Assembly (NCBI GenBank): GCA_905250025.1
Contig: CAJNOJ010000018.1
Span: forward strand, 186,001-250,000
DNA: 64,000 bases
Direction: 5' to 3'
Source: Adineta ricciae
Taxonomy: Eukaryota > Rotifera > Eurotatoria > Adinetida > Adinetidae
Shown: one piece after another, positions 26,503-42,912 of the stretch
Numbering within the stretch: the first letter of the stretch is position 1
Layout of the letters: the number at the start of each line of letters is the position of its first letter
Translations under genes and position numbers: made by a program
The notes under the pieces: model-generated
The model's input: only the letters and a program-made list of their open reading frames with translations
What the model was told of the DNA's origin: nothing
Databases searched by the model: none

Positions 26503-28158
26503 AACTAGTCAGTTCCGGGCCGGATTCTTCGACCTGGGTTATTTCTTGAGAATTATGTTTACTAGCATGTCATCGGTATCGGTATGTCTATCCAAATAAA
26601 ATATTGTACATCTCCTCCAGAAGCTAAGAACATAGAAGTCGGCACAAAAAGGAAAAAGGGCAGGCCATAGAAAGCTAGAAAAGCTTTGTTGCTGCAATAG
26701 TATATTAATTGCTAATTTTCATTTTTTTTATGCCTAATTGCGGAAATAAAAACTGCTATTTGATGAATTATTTATTGCTCATTTCGTAATAAAAATTGCT
26801 CAAATAGTTGCAATTCGTATTTTAATTATTACACATTTAAGTATTTTTATCGCGCAAAAAAATACATGCCAAAATCATTCCCTATCACTCGTTACTCTAG
26901 AAATATTAATAGCGTCCCAAAGTCGCATTTACATATTGTTTATTTCACTTGGCAAGTTTAATTGAATAAGAAGAAATGTGAAAGGATCAAGAATTTACCA
27001 ACAGCAAAAAATCGCACCAATGAAAACAAGTTCATGACCATATGATGATAAACTATTAATTTGAGACTGTGACTGAGCACTGAATGAACTATTTTTATGT
27101 TTATTCTTATGTAGAAAACGGAATGAATTATGTGCTTGCTCGTCCACAGTAGATAAATATTTCTGCCAATATATGAAAAGATCAATCTTTTACATTTACT
27201 TGAAAGAATCTTTGTCGTGTTTTATATACACTGTAGATTAAAAAAGGTACGTTACCAAACCCATTGAAAAGCCTCCGTAGGTGTCAAATAGCTTCCAAAT
27301 GTGGCAACATGTTCAAAAAATGGTTTTCGAAATCTGCTAAACCTAAAAAGGATTTGCTGACAGACACATGCTGCGTGCCGTCGTTGATGAAGATACAAAA
27401 TTATATTATGTTCTGAGCAATCACACACGATAGTCATTAAAACCTACCTGGAAACAACGTTTGTCTCATTGGGGAAGTTTTTGAACGACATTAGATGGTA
27501 AAGACTCATTTTCATGAGTTCTAGGTATATTTCAGCATTTTTCAAGCGGAAGGAGGGATCTGCGAAAGGAATGTGTACCATTACCAAATTGTATACTTGG
27601 CCGAGCTGCATTCGGAAAGTATTTCAGAAGATTTTCAAGGCGAATCAGCACAGGAAAACTCAAACCGAAAATTAGAATGTTCTACGTGACAATGACGAGA
27701 CATAATGATGTCGAACTGTTCATTTTTCAAAACACGGCGAGATCAGTCTATTTTATTAAAACTTTATATTTTTCATGTACAGGTTGGTCTACATCTAACA
27801 GAAACAGCAGCACAGAATGAACGACGTCTGTTAAGTGAAAGTTGATCGTTGTTTAGTGACATCTGAATGTTGAACTATTTGATTCGACCATTGGACATCA
27901 GTGACAAGAGAGCATGTGAATCATATTCTTTTGCTTTCGGACACTCTCGAAAAGCTGATTGTCCAAGGGAGAGAGGCCGAAAGAAAAACAGACAATTAGC
28001 TCGCTACTCTCTTTCCTCGATCGCGATTGCTTATTTTTGTTTATTTATCCTGTCAGAGGAGTCTTTCTTTCTTCATCTGTTTTTTCTCTACTCACGTTTT
28101 TTCGATGGATATTTCTTGCATCTACCAAATCTAATGCTGAACAATTATTTTCACTCCA
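26503..28158. other. intergenic before ABL
   Basis: About 1.65 kb. AT-rich to about 27.2 kb. Between 27.25 and 27.7 kb composition is less AT-rich and a 61-codon minus frame (27252-27437) occurs, but I cannot assign it; a decayed transposon or gene piece is possible. The last 300 bp, with open frames overlapping the ABL start, is probably the ABL leader. Confidence 0.4.
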
Positions 28159-32025
<3,867 letters not shown>

Positions 32026-32541
32026 ATCTTTCTTTGTTTGTTTCTTTCTGTGTATGAATGACATTCTCTTCTCGTCCTGTTGTTTGTATATTTATTCTAA
32101 GTCATTTCTTATTGCGTTGCAATGCAATCATCTCTTCATTTATTCTGTTTCCTTCGTGTCAGATGATCTCACTTTCTTTTTCTTTGTTCTTGTCTTGTGC
32201 TCTATCATATGTGTTGTTCTTCTTTATCAGGGATATTTCAAAACATTAGCCTTAGAGATCTTCTTTTTAGCGTGGATTCATCTATGTTTATGCGTGTATA
32301 AACGGTATCAAATGGCCTTTCTTGTTTCTTTTTGATGTGCTTTCAATATTCACTATTGAGTTTTCTTTTCCATGCCTCTGGGCGCAATCATCATTGTCAA
32401 ATCAAACGAAAATATTGTTTTCTTTTTCAATTAAACAAAAACATCAAAGGGAAAAAAGCAGCTTTGTTTATTTCGAGTGTAATACAATCATTTCTAACAT
32501 AATCTACTTTCTCTATTTTGGATCTTCATTTTCAACGCCGC

Positions 32542-33899
32542 ATGTCCTACTATCGATGTTTGTCAACATTAGGCAAAGCTGTCAAGAAAAACTCGCAAGA
32601 ACATACTTTTTCAGAAGTTGTGAAAAAATTATCGCGATTTTCCTCGCATGATGAATTGATTGAATATTCTCAACGTCCGATTGACCATTGTTATGGAAAT
32701 CGTATGATAGAAGCATGTTCGCCACACCATTCGACGCCGATCTGTTTGATAAAAACTGCAGCTGACCTTCATGAACAATTACTAGTACGTGTAGCACATT
32801 GTATTTGTCATTTTCAGTATTTACCGTTTCTACCGGCTGCAAATCCAATTTTGTTGTCCATAAACGAACGGTACTGGAAGTTATTCGAGAAATTAGCACA
32901 CTTTTCGACGATCAAAAGTGAGGCGGACGAAGAGAATTTCTTTGAGTTGATAAATTTGTTCAAAATTCAAAATAATGATATCATTGGACAATTATCGAGT
33001 GGATGTCGAGAAGCAGCGAAATATTTCAAGACTTACGATATTATGAAAACATTCCTTGACAATGTTTTACAAACTCGTCTGTCAATGCGTTTGCTTTCTG
33101 AACACTATCGCGAATTGCACAAACAACAAAAGGAACAGAAACCAAATGATCAATGGCGAGGTGCGATTTGTATGAACTTTTCACCTGCGAAACTCGTTCA
33201 GCAATGTATTGCCGATGTTTCATCAGTCTGCTTTGAAACTTATGGTGTTGTACCCCCAGTTCATGTTGAAAACCATCTGCATCAGCCCATTCCATATTTT
33301 CCTGATATAGTTGAGTATATCGTCCGCGAATTATTGAAAAACTCGATGCGGGCTCTGGTTGAATATCACACAGTATTGTTCAATGATCTGACACATGTGA
33401 AAACATTCTTTGAAGATCATCGACAAGATCCTTTGTGTAAAGTTCTAATTAGTGCTGATCCTGAGGACGAGCATTTTACAATTTCCATTCAGGATCGTGG
33501 TGGTGGGGTCGATGAACCGATAGAGAATATATTTCAATACCAGTTTACTGGTATGTGAACGAAATGAATGAATTTGAATATTTCTTCTGTCTTATCATTG
33601 ATTAAGGTGAGATAGCGAAGGAAGAAAAAGAACATAATTCAACTTATTTCCCTTATTCCTTCCACGATCCCACAATTCAATTGTACGTAAATGATTTTGC
33701 GATCTGCTTTTGAGAATAATACGAACTTTTCTCTAGTTCAAAGCGAATGTATGGCTATGGGTTTGGTCTTCCCATTTGCTCATTGTATGCTCAGTTTTTC
33801 GGTGGGTCTTTAACATTGGCACAAGTACCACGAATTGGTACTGATGTTTACCTTCGTCTCGGTTTTATACATACAGATTCTGAACGTATCAAGATCTAA
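32542..33899 (+). CDS. BCKDK: branched-chain alpha-ketoacid dehydrogenase kinase-like mitochondrial kinase
   Basis: Mitochondrial protein kinase of the PDK/BCKDK family, which phosphorylates and switches off a 2-oxoacid dehydrogenase E1 subunit in the matrix. The GHKL ATP site is complete: N-box ELLKNSMRAL (about 33335), DRGGGVDEP (about 33500) and GYGFGLP (about 33757), followed by GTDVYLRL. The N-terminal four-helix domain has VAHCICHFQYLPFLPAANP, matching BCKDK (AHRIKGFRCLPFIIGCNP) better than PDKs. The C-terminal ending HTDSERIKI also resembles BCKDK. Three exons; introns at about 33552-33606 and 33685-33736. The first residues (MSYYRCLSTLGKAVKK) could form a short targeting peptide. Length about 415 aa is normal. 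The following gene begins only 95 bp downstream. Confidence 0.87.
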
Positions 33900-33994
33900 T
33901 TGATATAGTATCTTGTTTTTTTTTCGAATATTTTGAATGTATCTTTTGCGCCTTTTAGTTATTTTCAACTAACCTAAGAGTAAATAAAGAGGAT

Positions 33995-34405
33995 ATGACC
34001 ACTATGCAACGAAAACTCGGTCGCCGATATCAAAGATATTTGTCAGCGAAGCAAATATTCGAAGATAACGAAGTTGATCCGAAAGAAGTGTGGGAGCGAA
34101 TTGTCAAAATACCGGATATTCTATCAGCAATGGCGATAGATATTCAAACGAATGATATATTTCCATTGTATGGCTTGAATAACCTAGCTCGAAATGACTT
34201 CAATACATTTTGTCGAGAATATATCGAAATGGCGATTGACTTTTCGTTAAATATCAATCCAAATGACGATGTGAAAACTTTACGCTTGAGAAGTCAAGAA
34301 CGTGAAATTGTTATTGCATATGAAGACGGAACGATCATTGCTGTTGTACAATCATTGTCTAAAGAGAAAACTAGTGTGTCGCCCATGTTATCACTAGATC
34401 TGTAA
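33995..34405 (+). CDS. roadblock/LC7-type dynein light chain-like protein
   Basis: Single-exon 136-aa protein. The second half matches the DYNLRB/roadblock fold: a long amphipathic helix (FCREYIEMAIDFSLN), then INPNDDVKTLRLRSQEREI and VIAYEDGTIIAVVQSL, parallel to the family's [22 protein letters not shown] and LIVIQN. Roadblock proteins are light chains of cytoplasmic or ciliary dynein. The protein is about 40 residues longer than usual at the N-terminus (basic, MQRKLGRRYQRYLSAKQ) and has a short extra C-terminal tail, so it may be a ciliary or lineage-specific paralogue. It lies 95 bp after BCKDK on the same strand and could be co-transcribed with it. Confidence 0.72.
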   Translation: MTTMQRKLGRRYQRYLSAKQIFEDNEVDPKEVWERIVKIPDILSAMAIDIQTNDIFPLYGLNNLARNDFNTFCREYIEMAIDFSLNINPNDDVKTLRLRSQEREIVIAYEDGTIIAVVQSLSKEKTSVSPMLSLDL

Positions 34406-35273
34406 TTAAGTTTCGAAGTCTATCATTTCAATTCGATATTCCACAAATTAAAAGATAATGATACGTCGAGGGCTTGTTTTATATTTGCTATGAAAAATGG
34501 AAGAAGCGCGATTTGCCGCGTCCTTGACGAGAAACGCGACAGTTATTCGGTAAAAAATATGATGGTTGATTAATCTGAAGATTTATCTATGGCAAAATAC
34601 AATTTCGTCATTCATCGTCTTAAACGAAAACAGAAACAGCTCATTTTTTCTCATGTGTTTAAGCACAGTTTGTTGTCTTTTTGATTAGAACTGCAAAGCT
34701 CATAACTGTTCTTCTCTTTGAATCAAATTGATTGTTGGCTTATGAGGACATCATCCACGAAAGAAATAAGCCTCTCTTTTGATAAATATTATTTTGTACT
34801 GAAAAAAGTAATTTAACGTCAGAATGGTATCAAAATGGATACGATGATAATCCGCAAAGAACATCTCAAATTTCATTTACTGGTTAAGTCCAATCAAAAG
34901 AAACTTTTATTCGTCTTTTTTTTTGCTAGATCAATGACAGTAATTATCAGAAAGGAACAGCTATGGATGCGGTATCGTGTACAGGCACTGTAACGAACAT
35001 GTTCATAACAATGTACGATATTCTATTCTGATGAAATATGTTGATGATTCGTACGATAGGTTCTATCGAACAGAAAAGAAGTAGGATAAATAAAACTGTT
35101 GAATGTCAATATACAGTATATTTAAGAAGAAAGCAAATAATATGATTTGCAATTAAAATAAAACCAACTTAAATCAATATAGAGCTTACTTTTCGACAAT
35201 GACGAGTATAGTTTGACTTTTTCAACGAAAAACAAGTTGAAAACAAGTTCGATCTCTTTTCATTCTAGCAATA
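34406..35273. other. intergenic, no gene recognised
   Basis: 868 bp of AT-rich sequence with a poly-A-signal-like AATTAAA near 34446 and no convincing coding signal. It ends with TTTTCATTCTAG before the next start codon. Confidence 0.5.
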
Positions 35274-37540
35274 ATGCATATCACTAGCGTCATTCTTACT
35301 GTTACTTCTGCGATTATCTTCAATTATTGTCAAGCTACTCCTCTCGATGATTATGTCAATACACCCGATCCAATGTTCAGTTGGAAACGTCTTCAGACTT
35401 ATCCATTACCGACTCATACGATTTACATATTAAATATGACTTCACAGCGATGGTTTGATGGTACATTGATAGTTTCGATTGGATGTTCAACTGTATTTGT
35501 TTTGATTTCATAGATTCAGTGTCTACGCAACCGATTTGGTGGCATTACATGGCTGTCACAGTTCCCAGAAATATTCGCCGTTCGAAAACAGCATTTCTGC
35601 TGATCTATGGGGGCGATAATACAGATTCGTATGTATACATGCAGATATATAAAAATCTTCGAATGAACTTGCCTGAATTACATTTATATTCTCTGATTTA
35701 TTTCAGAGTACCGACAAGCAATCCAATGACATCCCTGGCAACGACTACAGATAGTATTACAGCTACCATTTGGCAAATACCAAATCAACCGTTTCGGTTT
35801 TTGGTAACTTACATTTGATTATATGGTGATTTTCTGCTACGAACGTCTACTTACAGGCCGATCCATTGAATAAATCTCGTGATGAAGATGCATTGATTGC
35901 TTGGACATGGAAAAGATATATAGATATGAATGGCACCGATCCGAACATACTTCTTCGTTTTCCTATGACCAAAGTACAGTCCGGAAACAGTCAGCAAGCT
36001 ATTCTCTACATGATTATCACTATAGGCAGTTGTACGGGCAATGGATACTGTCGAACAGTTCTTACAGCAAGAACATCTTACAGTACCCCAAGAATTCGTC
36101 ATTGGTGGTGCTTCCAAAGTCAGTTTCCTCTGTTCATATATCTACTATTGTAACTGTGGATTTCACCTTTGTTTAGCGTGGATGGACTAGTAATTTGATC
36201 TTAAGGTAATATTTTCTCTATTCTATTTTGGATTTTAGCATGGACAACAGCGGCAATAGACAATAAAAGAGTAGTGGCTGCAGTTCCCATTGTCATGGAT
36301 TTACTGAATCTTCGACCCGTAAGAGAGAAAATACTTATTTAGATAAATAGATTAGTCAATATTTTGATCATTTTTTCTTCATAGAACATGATGTCACACT
36401 ATCGAGTAGGTACTCCTTGTACCTGAACAGAAACACGATTTTGTTATTCACTAGTCACTTGGTGGATGGACATTCGCATTTAATGATTATTATGAAATGA
36501 ATATTACTCGTTATATGAATAGTTCACTACTTGATAAACTGGCTCAAATGGTTGATCCATACTGTGAGTGGTTAAATAGACTATTTTGTTATTTTTTCAA
36601 AGATCTGTTCGTTTCTCAAAGCGTTTATAAATCGGTATAATAACACAAAAATCTTTCAATTACAAGCATCAAGTGATGAATTTTTCCTTCCTGACGGAGA
36701 AGTATGATTATTGTGTTATTTTGTAATAAAATGATTATAAGCATCTTGATCGTTATTAGGCTTACTTCTGGAAAGATTTACAATTAGCAACTGGTGGATC
36801 CTATCTAAGGTAAAACAATCGAATAACAATGCGAATCTTACACAAAGATGTTCTTTTTTTGCGACTAGATACGTACCTAACACTGGTCACGATATAAAAG
36901 GATATGAAGAAAGTCTGGCTAGTTTTTACATGAGTGTGGCAGATGTAAGTCAATATTAATCATTCGTTTTTGTTGATCATTTTCAAATCTAGAGAAGCTC
37001 ATTACCATTGATGAAATGGACCCGAACAATAAATGAAACACATGGTGTCATAGATGTTATCATTGATTTCAGTTCTGGAATGCCCAAACCCAATGCTGTC
37101 AGTGCTTACCAAGCGCGTACAGCTGATACACTAAGGTAGAAGCGACAAAAGACTATCTGATAGAATCTACAGTTTTCTCGAAATGTTAAGACGTGATTTT
37201 CGTCGAGCAAAAATTGATTCAAATTCTGGAAATATTGTGGCAAATCCTGTCATATGGGCCAATATAGCCGTTGAACATAAGGTCCTCTAGAATCTCTTGT
37301 ATTCTTTCCTGAAACGTATTATTCTATTCAATGATTTAGGGACAAAACACTTCAACTGCTTCTTATTCGGTAACCATTCCGATTCCATCAGACGGTCATT
37401 GGTTAGCGACGTTTGTTCAAGCGACATTTACTGGTCGTCAATCTACAACATTGACTTTGACAACGGAAGCCCTCATTTTGCCAGATACTTATCCAGTGAA
37501 AGAATGCAATGATCAAGAATGTTATGGAAGTCTTGTTTAA
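35274..37540 (+). CDS. secreted PhoPQ-activated pathogenicity-related (PqaA)/AprA-like protein
   Basis: Member of the PhoPQ-related alpha/beta-hydrolase-like family, found in bacteria and, as AprA, in Dictyostelium, where it is a secreted proliferation repressor. A signal peptide is clear (MHITSVILTVTSAIIFNYCQA). The family start follows: PLDDYVNTPDPMFSWK, YILNMTSQRW, then WWHYMAVTVP and LLIYGGDN. Downstream exons give GGASKAWTTAAI (nucleophile-elbow-like GGASK), VVAAVPIVMDLLN, DPYSSSDEFFLPDGEAYFWKD split over exons, YVPNTGHDIKGYE with a conserved His, and a C-terminal domain ending ECNDQECYGSLV. About ten introns of 45-70 nt are present. The presence of many introns shows long residence in this genome if it came by transfer. 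Enzymatic activity and role here are unknown. Family assignment is confident; exon ends approximate. Confidence 0.82.
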
Positions 37541-40122
37541 TTCATCGCAAAACGATGAATGAGAAAAAAGTTCATAAGTCGACGAGAAACATTTTTTGAA
37601 AAAAAAAAAAAGAAAACTTTCACGTTCCATATAAAAATAAACGTTTACTACCTTTCACAATATTCATCATTATAAACAGAACTACATGTGTGGTTTTGTT
37701 TCGGTAGATTCAGTGTTGAAGGCACAAGCACAATCTTGTCCTCAGGGTTTTAATAGAAATCGAGAAAAAACACTTTTTTCTCCTTTGATCAAATCAACGC
37801 CACGATAAACATTCATTTTTTTTGTGTGTCCTGTAAAACAATTCTTTTCACATTCCAGTCAGATGCTTTAACTGTTAATATTTTTTGTGCATTTGTCAAC
37901 AACAATCGCTTAATGAAAAACATACGTGAGCACGAACGCCTAATGACATTTTGTATTCATTATATACATATATAAATATCACAAGTAAGTTCATAATTTG
38001 TATTTTCACGACTCATATGTGGTTTGTTCGTGAGTAAGATTGCCACATATTGACACAGAAAAATGAACTAATCAATTTATTTCACTATATCTTAGAATCT
38101 ATCGTGTGGCGCCATTTATTTGTTACGATATCTGTCAAATTAGACCAACTCAAGTCTGATTCGTCAGTATGTATATCGATGGTTCTATTTGATTTTTGTA
38201 CCATGCGTAATGTTTGCCATTGAAAGTTTACAAGTAGTTGCTCAGTTTATACTCACTTATCGCCTCAGTAACAGAAATACTGTTTCATTCATGTAAAATG
38301 TTAAGAAACCGATCAAAATAATGTCTGCTCGTGTGCCACTTCCAACATTGTTATGATGTACGTCTAGCACTCACTTTTAAGTGTCCATGAAGCATGAGAA
38401 TTCTGAGAAAGCTTTTATATTATAGTGAATAATGGTTACTTAACTTGATTCGAATCGGTGTGTTCAGATACAATTCTGTTTTGATAAAAATTGTTCTTAG
38501 CAGAGTGTCATCTCGATCGTTCACTTATCATTAAACCATCGAAATAAGTATTGAAATTTCGAACTGTAAGGAGAGCAAAGAGTTTAGAAATGCTTCGATC
38601 TGTTTGATGCAGCAAGCAGAAGGAATATAAAACGGCATCGTGTGACATTTATGTGGCGCTTGCATGCGTCATCGTTCATATTAAGATTTAGTTGAGTTTG
38701 AAATGCGCGGAAGGAGATAGTTCTATGCTTGGTATGATAGCACGTAATCTCGTAACAAAATACAGGAATTCACGTCCATTGTATTATATAAAGAACTATT
38801 TTCAATTAGATCTGGATTTTTCCAGCTACAATTATGTCAGTCAGAATCAAAATTGATCAGTAACGTGATGAAATACGCTGATTTGAATTTGCATTCTATT
38901 TACTTATGATTAACAATCTTCTTCATATATTTGTTTGCGGATGTCACGATCTGTAGTAATACTAATAACTCTTTCGAACTCAATTGATATGATCCATTTC
39001 TCGCACCGATTCTGCGATTATTTTATCTGATTGCGATCACATAGATTCGTGTTCTTTTGATAAACGAAAGATTAGTATATTTTTTACTTTTGCGAGAAAA
39101 AAAAATAAGAACTAGTCGTTGAATACTATACATATTCCCATGGTAAAATCAACTATATAATCAGACAAGCATATCTAAGCGAAATATCACTTCCTCTTCG
39201 CAGTGTTTTATCCAGCTTTTTTCTTCGGGAGAGGGTTAGAAAAACTTTCAAGCGACAAATCATTTAAATGTTATTTAGTTTATAATATTCATGTTTTCAT
39301 AAGATGTAAAGTGTACGAGTTGTGTACGGACTAGTTTTATCATTTCATTTATTGAAAAAGCGAACACAAGTATACAAAAAAAAACAAATAAGAATAAATA
39401 CATGACAACAACTTTGTATGAACAAGTACCAACAAAAATAATGAATATCACAAGAACATGAACTTGTATTATATAATTCAAACTGCTAAACAACGTGGTT
39501 AAATAGCGCATAGTATTTAGATTATGTTAGAAAAAGAGTTAGTTTCATTTCAAAAATATCATATTAATAGGCAATTTCTTCGTGCATCGCTCACAAAGAT
39601 ATTTTTTAGATGTATATATATACCTCAAACAATTAAAAACATTTCTTCCGGCGCGGAGGATCGACAAACGCAAGCTTCGAGGAAGGACAAAAAATCCCTT
39701 GCGCCTCCCGCTGGATACAACACTGCCTCTTTGTATTCTATTGAAATCTGCCTTCCAAATTAACAACAGAAATGAAATTATAAGCGTTTTTACCACAGTT
39801 TTCGTAGACAAACTATGATTCAACCATTGTATTTGAAATGGGTACATTCACGCCTACCAACTTTACGTCTATATATATATCAGTCCCACTATACATAGAG
39901 AGAAAGGACTGATTTTCATATCGAAATCAAATTCAATCTCAATTGAATCCTTCAGCCAACAGTGAAATATACATTGGTTGGATAATAACGTACTTCTGTG
40001 GATCTACTAGGTAGTATGGCCAGTCCTTAACACATAATAAGAAAAGAAACTTTTTCGAAACCTTTATACTACATAGCTGCATTGTCTTCTAAAAAAGAAT
40101 AATCTTTGTATTAATTTTAGTG
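37541..40122. other. intergenic, no gene recognised
   Basis: About 2.6 kb, AT-rich. Open frames of up to 100 codons (39545-39847 minus, 39524-39763 plus) overlap each other on opposite strands and show no recognisable features. A short GC-richer patch lies at about 39650-39720. No repeats or RNA genes were recognised. Confidence 0.45.
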
Positions 40123-41071
40123 ATGAGTATTAGTAGCAAAACTGTGCTATGTACATACTTCACGATCGCCGTCATGTGCTGTTTATTGCTTATCAAATGG
40201 CAATGTAAACCTTGTGGTCGACCGATGGCATCAACCGAACAAATATCAACTACGAGAAGTGTATCGAGAAATGCGTCTAACGTTCATTCAATTTGGATAA
40301 GAAAATTTCACGAAAAAGAATTTAAAATCTTCTCACAAAACGGTGAAGACGGAGTGCTTCTATGGATATTTGCTAATATCGGTACTGTGAATTCTCCACC
40401 ACGCTTTGTTGAATTTGGTACTGAAAATGGTAATGAGTGTAACACACGTTTCCTTCGACAACAATTAGGTTGGGAAGGTTTGATGATGGATGGAAATCAC
40501 GATATTCCATCGATAAATCTTTATAAGGAAAAGGTAACAGCAGAAAATATAAATCAACTATTGGAAAAATATCAAACACCGTCGTTAATAGATCTTTTAT
40601 CGATTGACTTAGAGTACGATTTCTTGATTAAATTTAGACAAATTTCTGTGTTTTTCTTTGTTCAGCTTTGATGATTACTATGTATGGAAATCAATTTTAC
40701 AAGCAAATCGTTATCACGCACGTGTTGTTGTCATTGAATATAATTACTTAATTCCACCAAATGAAAATCGTGTTGCCGATCCTTTTCAAGACACTCGCCG
40801 ATGGACAGGTACGACACATTATGGTGCGGGAATTCTAGCCATGGCTGCACTCGGTCGTGCTTACAATTACACATTAGTTTATGCTGAAAAAAATGGTGTC
40901 AATCTATTTTTCATTCAAAAAGATATACTTCTCAAACAAGAAATTCTCGGCCGAGTTCCATCAGTTGAACGATTGCATGTAAAAAAGCCTCAAACCGGTT
41001 GGAGTCATCGTGTTGAAGTAGATAAGTCACGGCGATGGTTATGGAATGATACAATCTGGATACCAGACTGA
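40123..41071 (+). CDS. FkbM-like methyltransferase-fold membrane protein
   Basis: Two exons joined across a 52-nt intron (40614-40665), giving SIDLDFDDYYVWKSI at the junction. The N-terminus has one membrane segment (VLCTYFTIAVMCCLLLIKW) followed by a Ser/Thr-rich stem, as in a type II Golgi/ER membrane protein or an uncleaved signal anchor. The core has SQNGEDGVLLWIF, FVEFGTENGNECNTRFL, GWEGLMMDGN and DLLSIDLDFDDYYVW, the motif set of FkbM-type proteins: glycine-rich SAM-binding-like loop, acidic residue after the second strand, and a DxD-like region. The substrate is unknown. The true start is the ATG at 40123, just after a TTTTAG acceptor-like site. Confidence 0.7.
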
Positions 41072-41613
41072 CAGCATCTTCCTCCTCTGTGTTTTTCTTG
41101 AAAATATTTAAAAAAATTATTAGACAAAAAGAAATAAAATCTTCGTTTTTTATTCATATGTGTAATGTAGCGGCATCTAATGTGATGTTTTTTTCACATG
41201 TTGATGTTAAAAGTCATAGTTACCTGGCAAAACATGGCTGATGCTAACACGATAATGCGAAAGGAAAAGTAAGATTTTTCTTCTTTGATATTTTTCATAG
41301 AAACAGATAGAAGGAAAAATAGAGATCGTTTCGTAGTTAGCATTATAAGGAAAGAGAAAAACACACAAAGAAGTTTCACGATAATTGCGTAGCATAAATT
41401 ATAAGAAAAACTTTTTTTCTCTTTTTCTCGTATAATAACAGATCATGCAAGGTATTCAAAACACAGAACACATCAGTTGTTCGCTGCAGGGCACGTTGCT
41501 TACTCGATCGTCAAAGCAAAAAAAAGAAAACTTTACATCTCTACGCAAACAGTTTTCGAGTTTTTCTCCTCTTAGTTTTGATTTCTAGATAAAACAAGTT
41601 TAGCAATATATGG
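41072..41613. other. intergenic, FkbM-like to ZDHHC
   Basis: About 540 bp of AT-rich sequence, with an AATAAA signal near 41133 for the upstream gene and a CTAG acceptor-like site about 25 bp before the ZDHHC start. Nothing else seen. Confidence 0.5.
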
Positions 41614-42912
41614 ATGGCAGTAATCAGTTTTAGTTCAGCAAATCCAACCGATGCTGGTCGACGTCGTCGAAATGGGTTTTCATTACCATTGTACTATGTG
41701 CAAATACTCGCTTTAGTACTTATTGTATTTATTATTCTGATGAACTATTTAACATTATGTGTGAACATTCCAACACATCCGTGGCAATGGTTGAGTATTG
41801 TTCTTTCCTCGGTGATTATTCTTCCATTTTCAGTTATATTCATCGTACTTATACTCAGCGATCCAGCCGAAGATTCAATTAAGAATCAAAATCGTGGACC
41901 ACGAACTGATTTCGATCGACGTGTACACCAACATGTCATAACGAATTTTTATTGTAATATATGTGATGCGAACGTGACTGAAAAAGCCAAACACTGTTCG
42001 TCCTGTAATAAATGTGTATACGCCTTCGATCATCATTGTATATGGCTCAATAATTGTATCGGTGGGAAGAATTACCGTCGTTTTCTTACGATGTTAACCT
42101 TACTAGTTATTGGAACATTGTTTGTTTTCATAAATAGTTTACTTCAATTCATTGGATCGTTTCTGACATCCCCGTCTGCAATTAGCTTGAATCCATACTA
42201 TGCGCCAGGTAAAGATGTGTCTCAGAATTATCTGAAGGTAAAACCGATAATAATAATCTTACGTTTATATGAGCTCAGTCAAAAGAGATAAATTACTGAC
42301 TTAGATAGATTAAACCATGCTTGAAAGGCAAAAGTTTCCGGGTTACTAAATATTAGTCATTCATTAGAGCCTTGAGAATCAAATGACATCATGATATATG
42401 TTTTGCTCTAGATCGATATGCAGTATTGATGATTCCCGCATCTCAAATTGCATTTCAAGTGATATCAGGAATTGTAGCAATAATTTGTTTGGTTACATTT
42501 GCAATGGCTGGATATCTTCTTGGTTTTCATATCTTTCTATGTAAGTTCGAACTCGTATGTTCGTGTTACTTTGATGAAAGTTCTCTCTCTCTATGATCAG
42601 GTTATCATGGCTTTTCGACGTATGATTTTGTAATGAAACGACGACACAATCGTACCATTGATCAGACGTTAACACAATTTAATCAGCTCGCTCAAAATTC
42701 AAGGGAAGAACCAGCACGCGCGTCGAAATTTCTGCCGGTCAAGGTTCGAATTCGTTTTCGACATTTTTCAAAATCCATATTTCTTTCTTTCCTATAGAAA
42801 TTACGAAACAACCAAGTGATGGATTTACAAGGAAACGGTGCAGACAATCATCATGCAAACGGTAATCTTCGAAATGATCAAATCTTTACAGTAGAAGCAA
42901 ACTATGTATAAA
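41614..42912 (+). CDS. DHHC palmitoyltransferase, ZDHHC1/ZDHHC11-like
   Basis: S-acyltransferase that attaches palmitate to cysteines of membrane proteins at the ER/Golgi. Two membrane segments (about residues 26-48 and 58-82) precede the cysteine-rich domain: [23 protein letters not shown], and the catalytic [18 protein letters not shown] third segment follows ([16 protein letters not shown]). After an intron (about 42210-42411) a fourth segment runs [16 protein letters not shown] to LLGFHIFL, then [14 protein letters not shown], the equivalent of the TTxE motif region. The tail is short and ends [13 protein letters not shown]-type sequence before the domain and WLNNC rather than WVNNC point to the ZDHHC1/11 subgroup. 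At least four exons. No missing key residue. Confidence 0.87.

Noticed and set aside
39524..39847. Overlapping open frames of 78-100 codons on both strands
   Set aside because: Neither shows a domain; they mirror each other across a small GC-richer patch.
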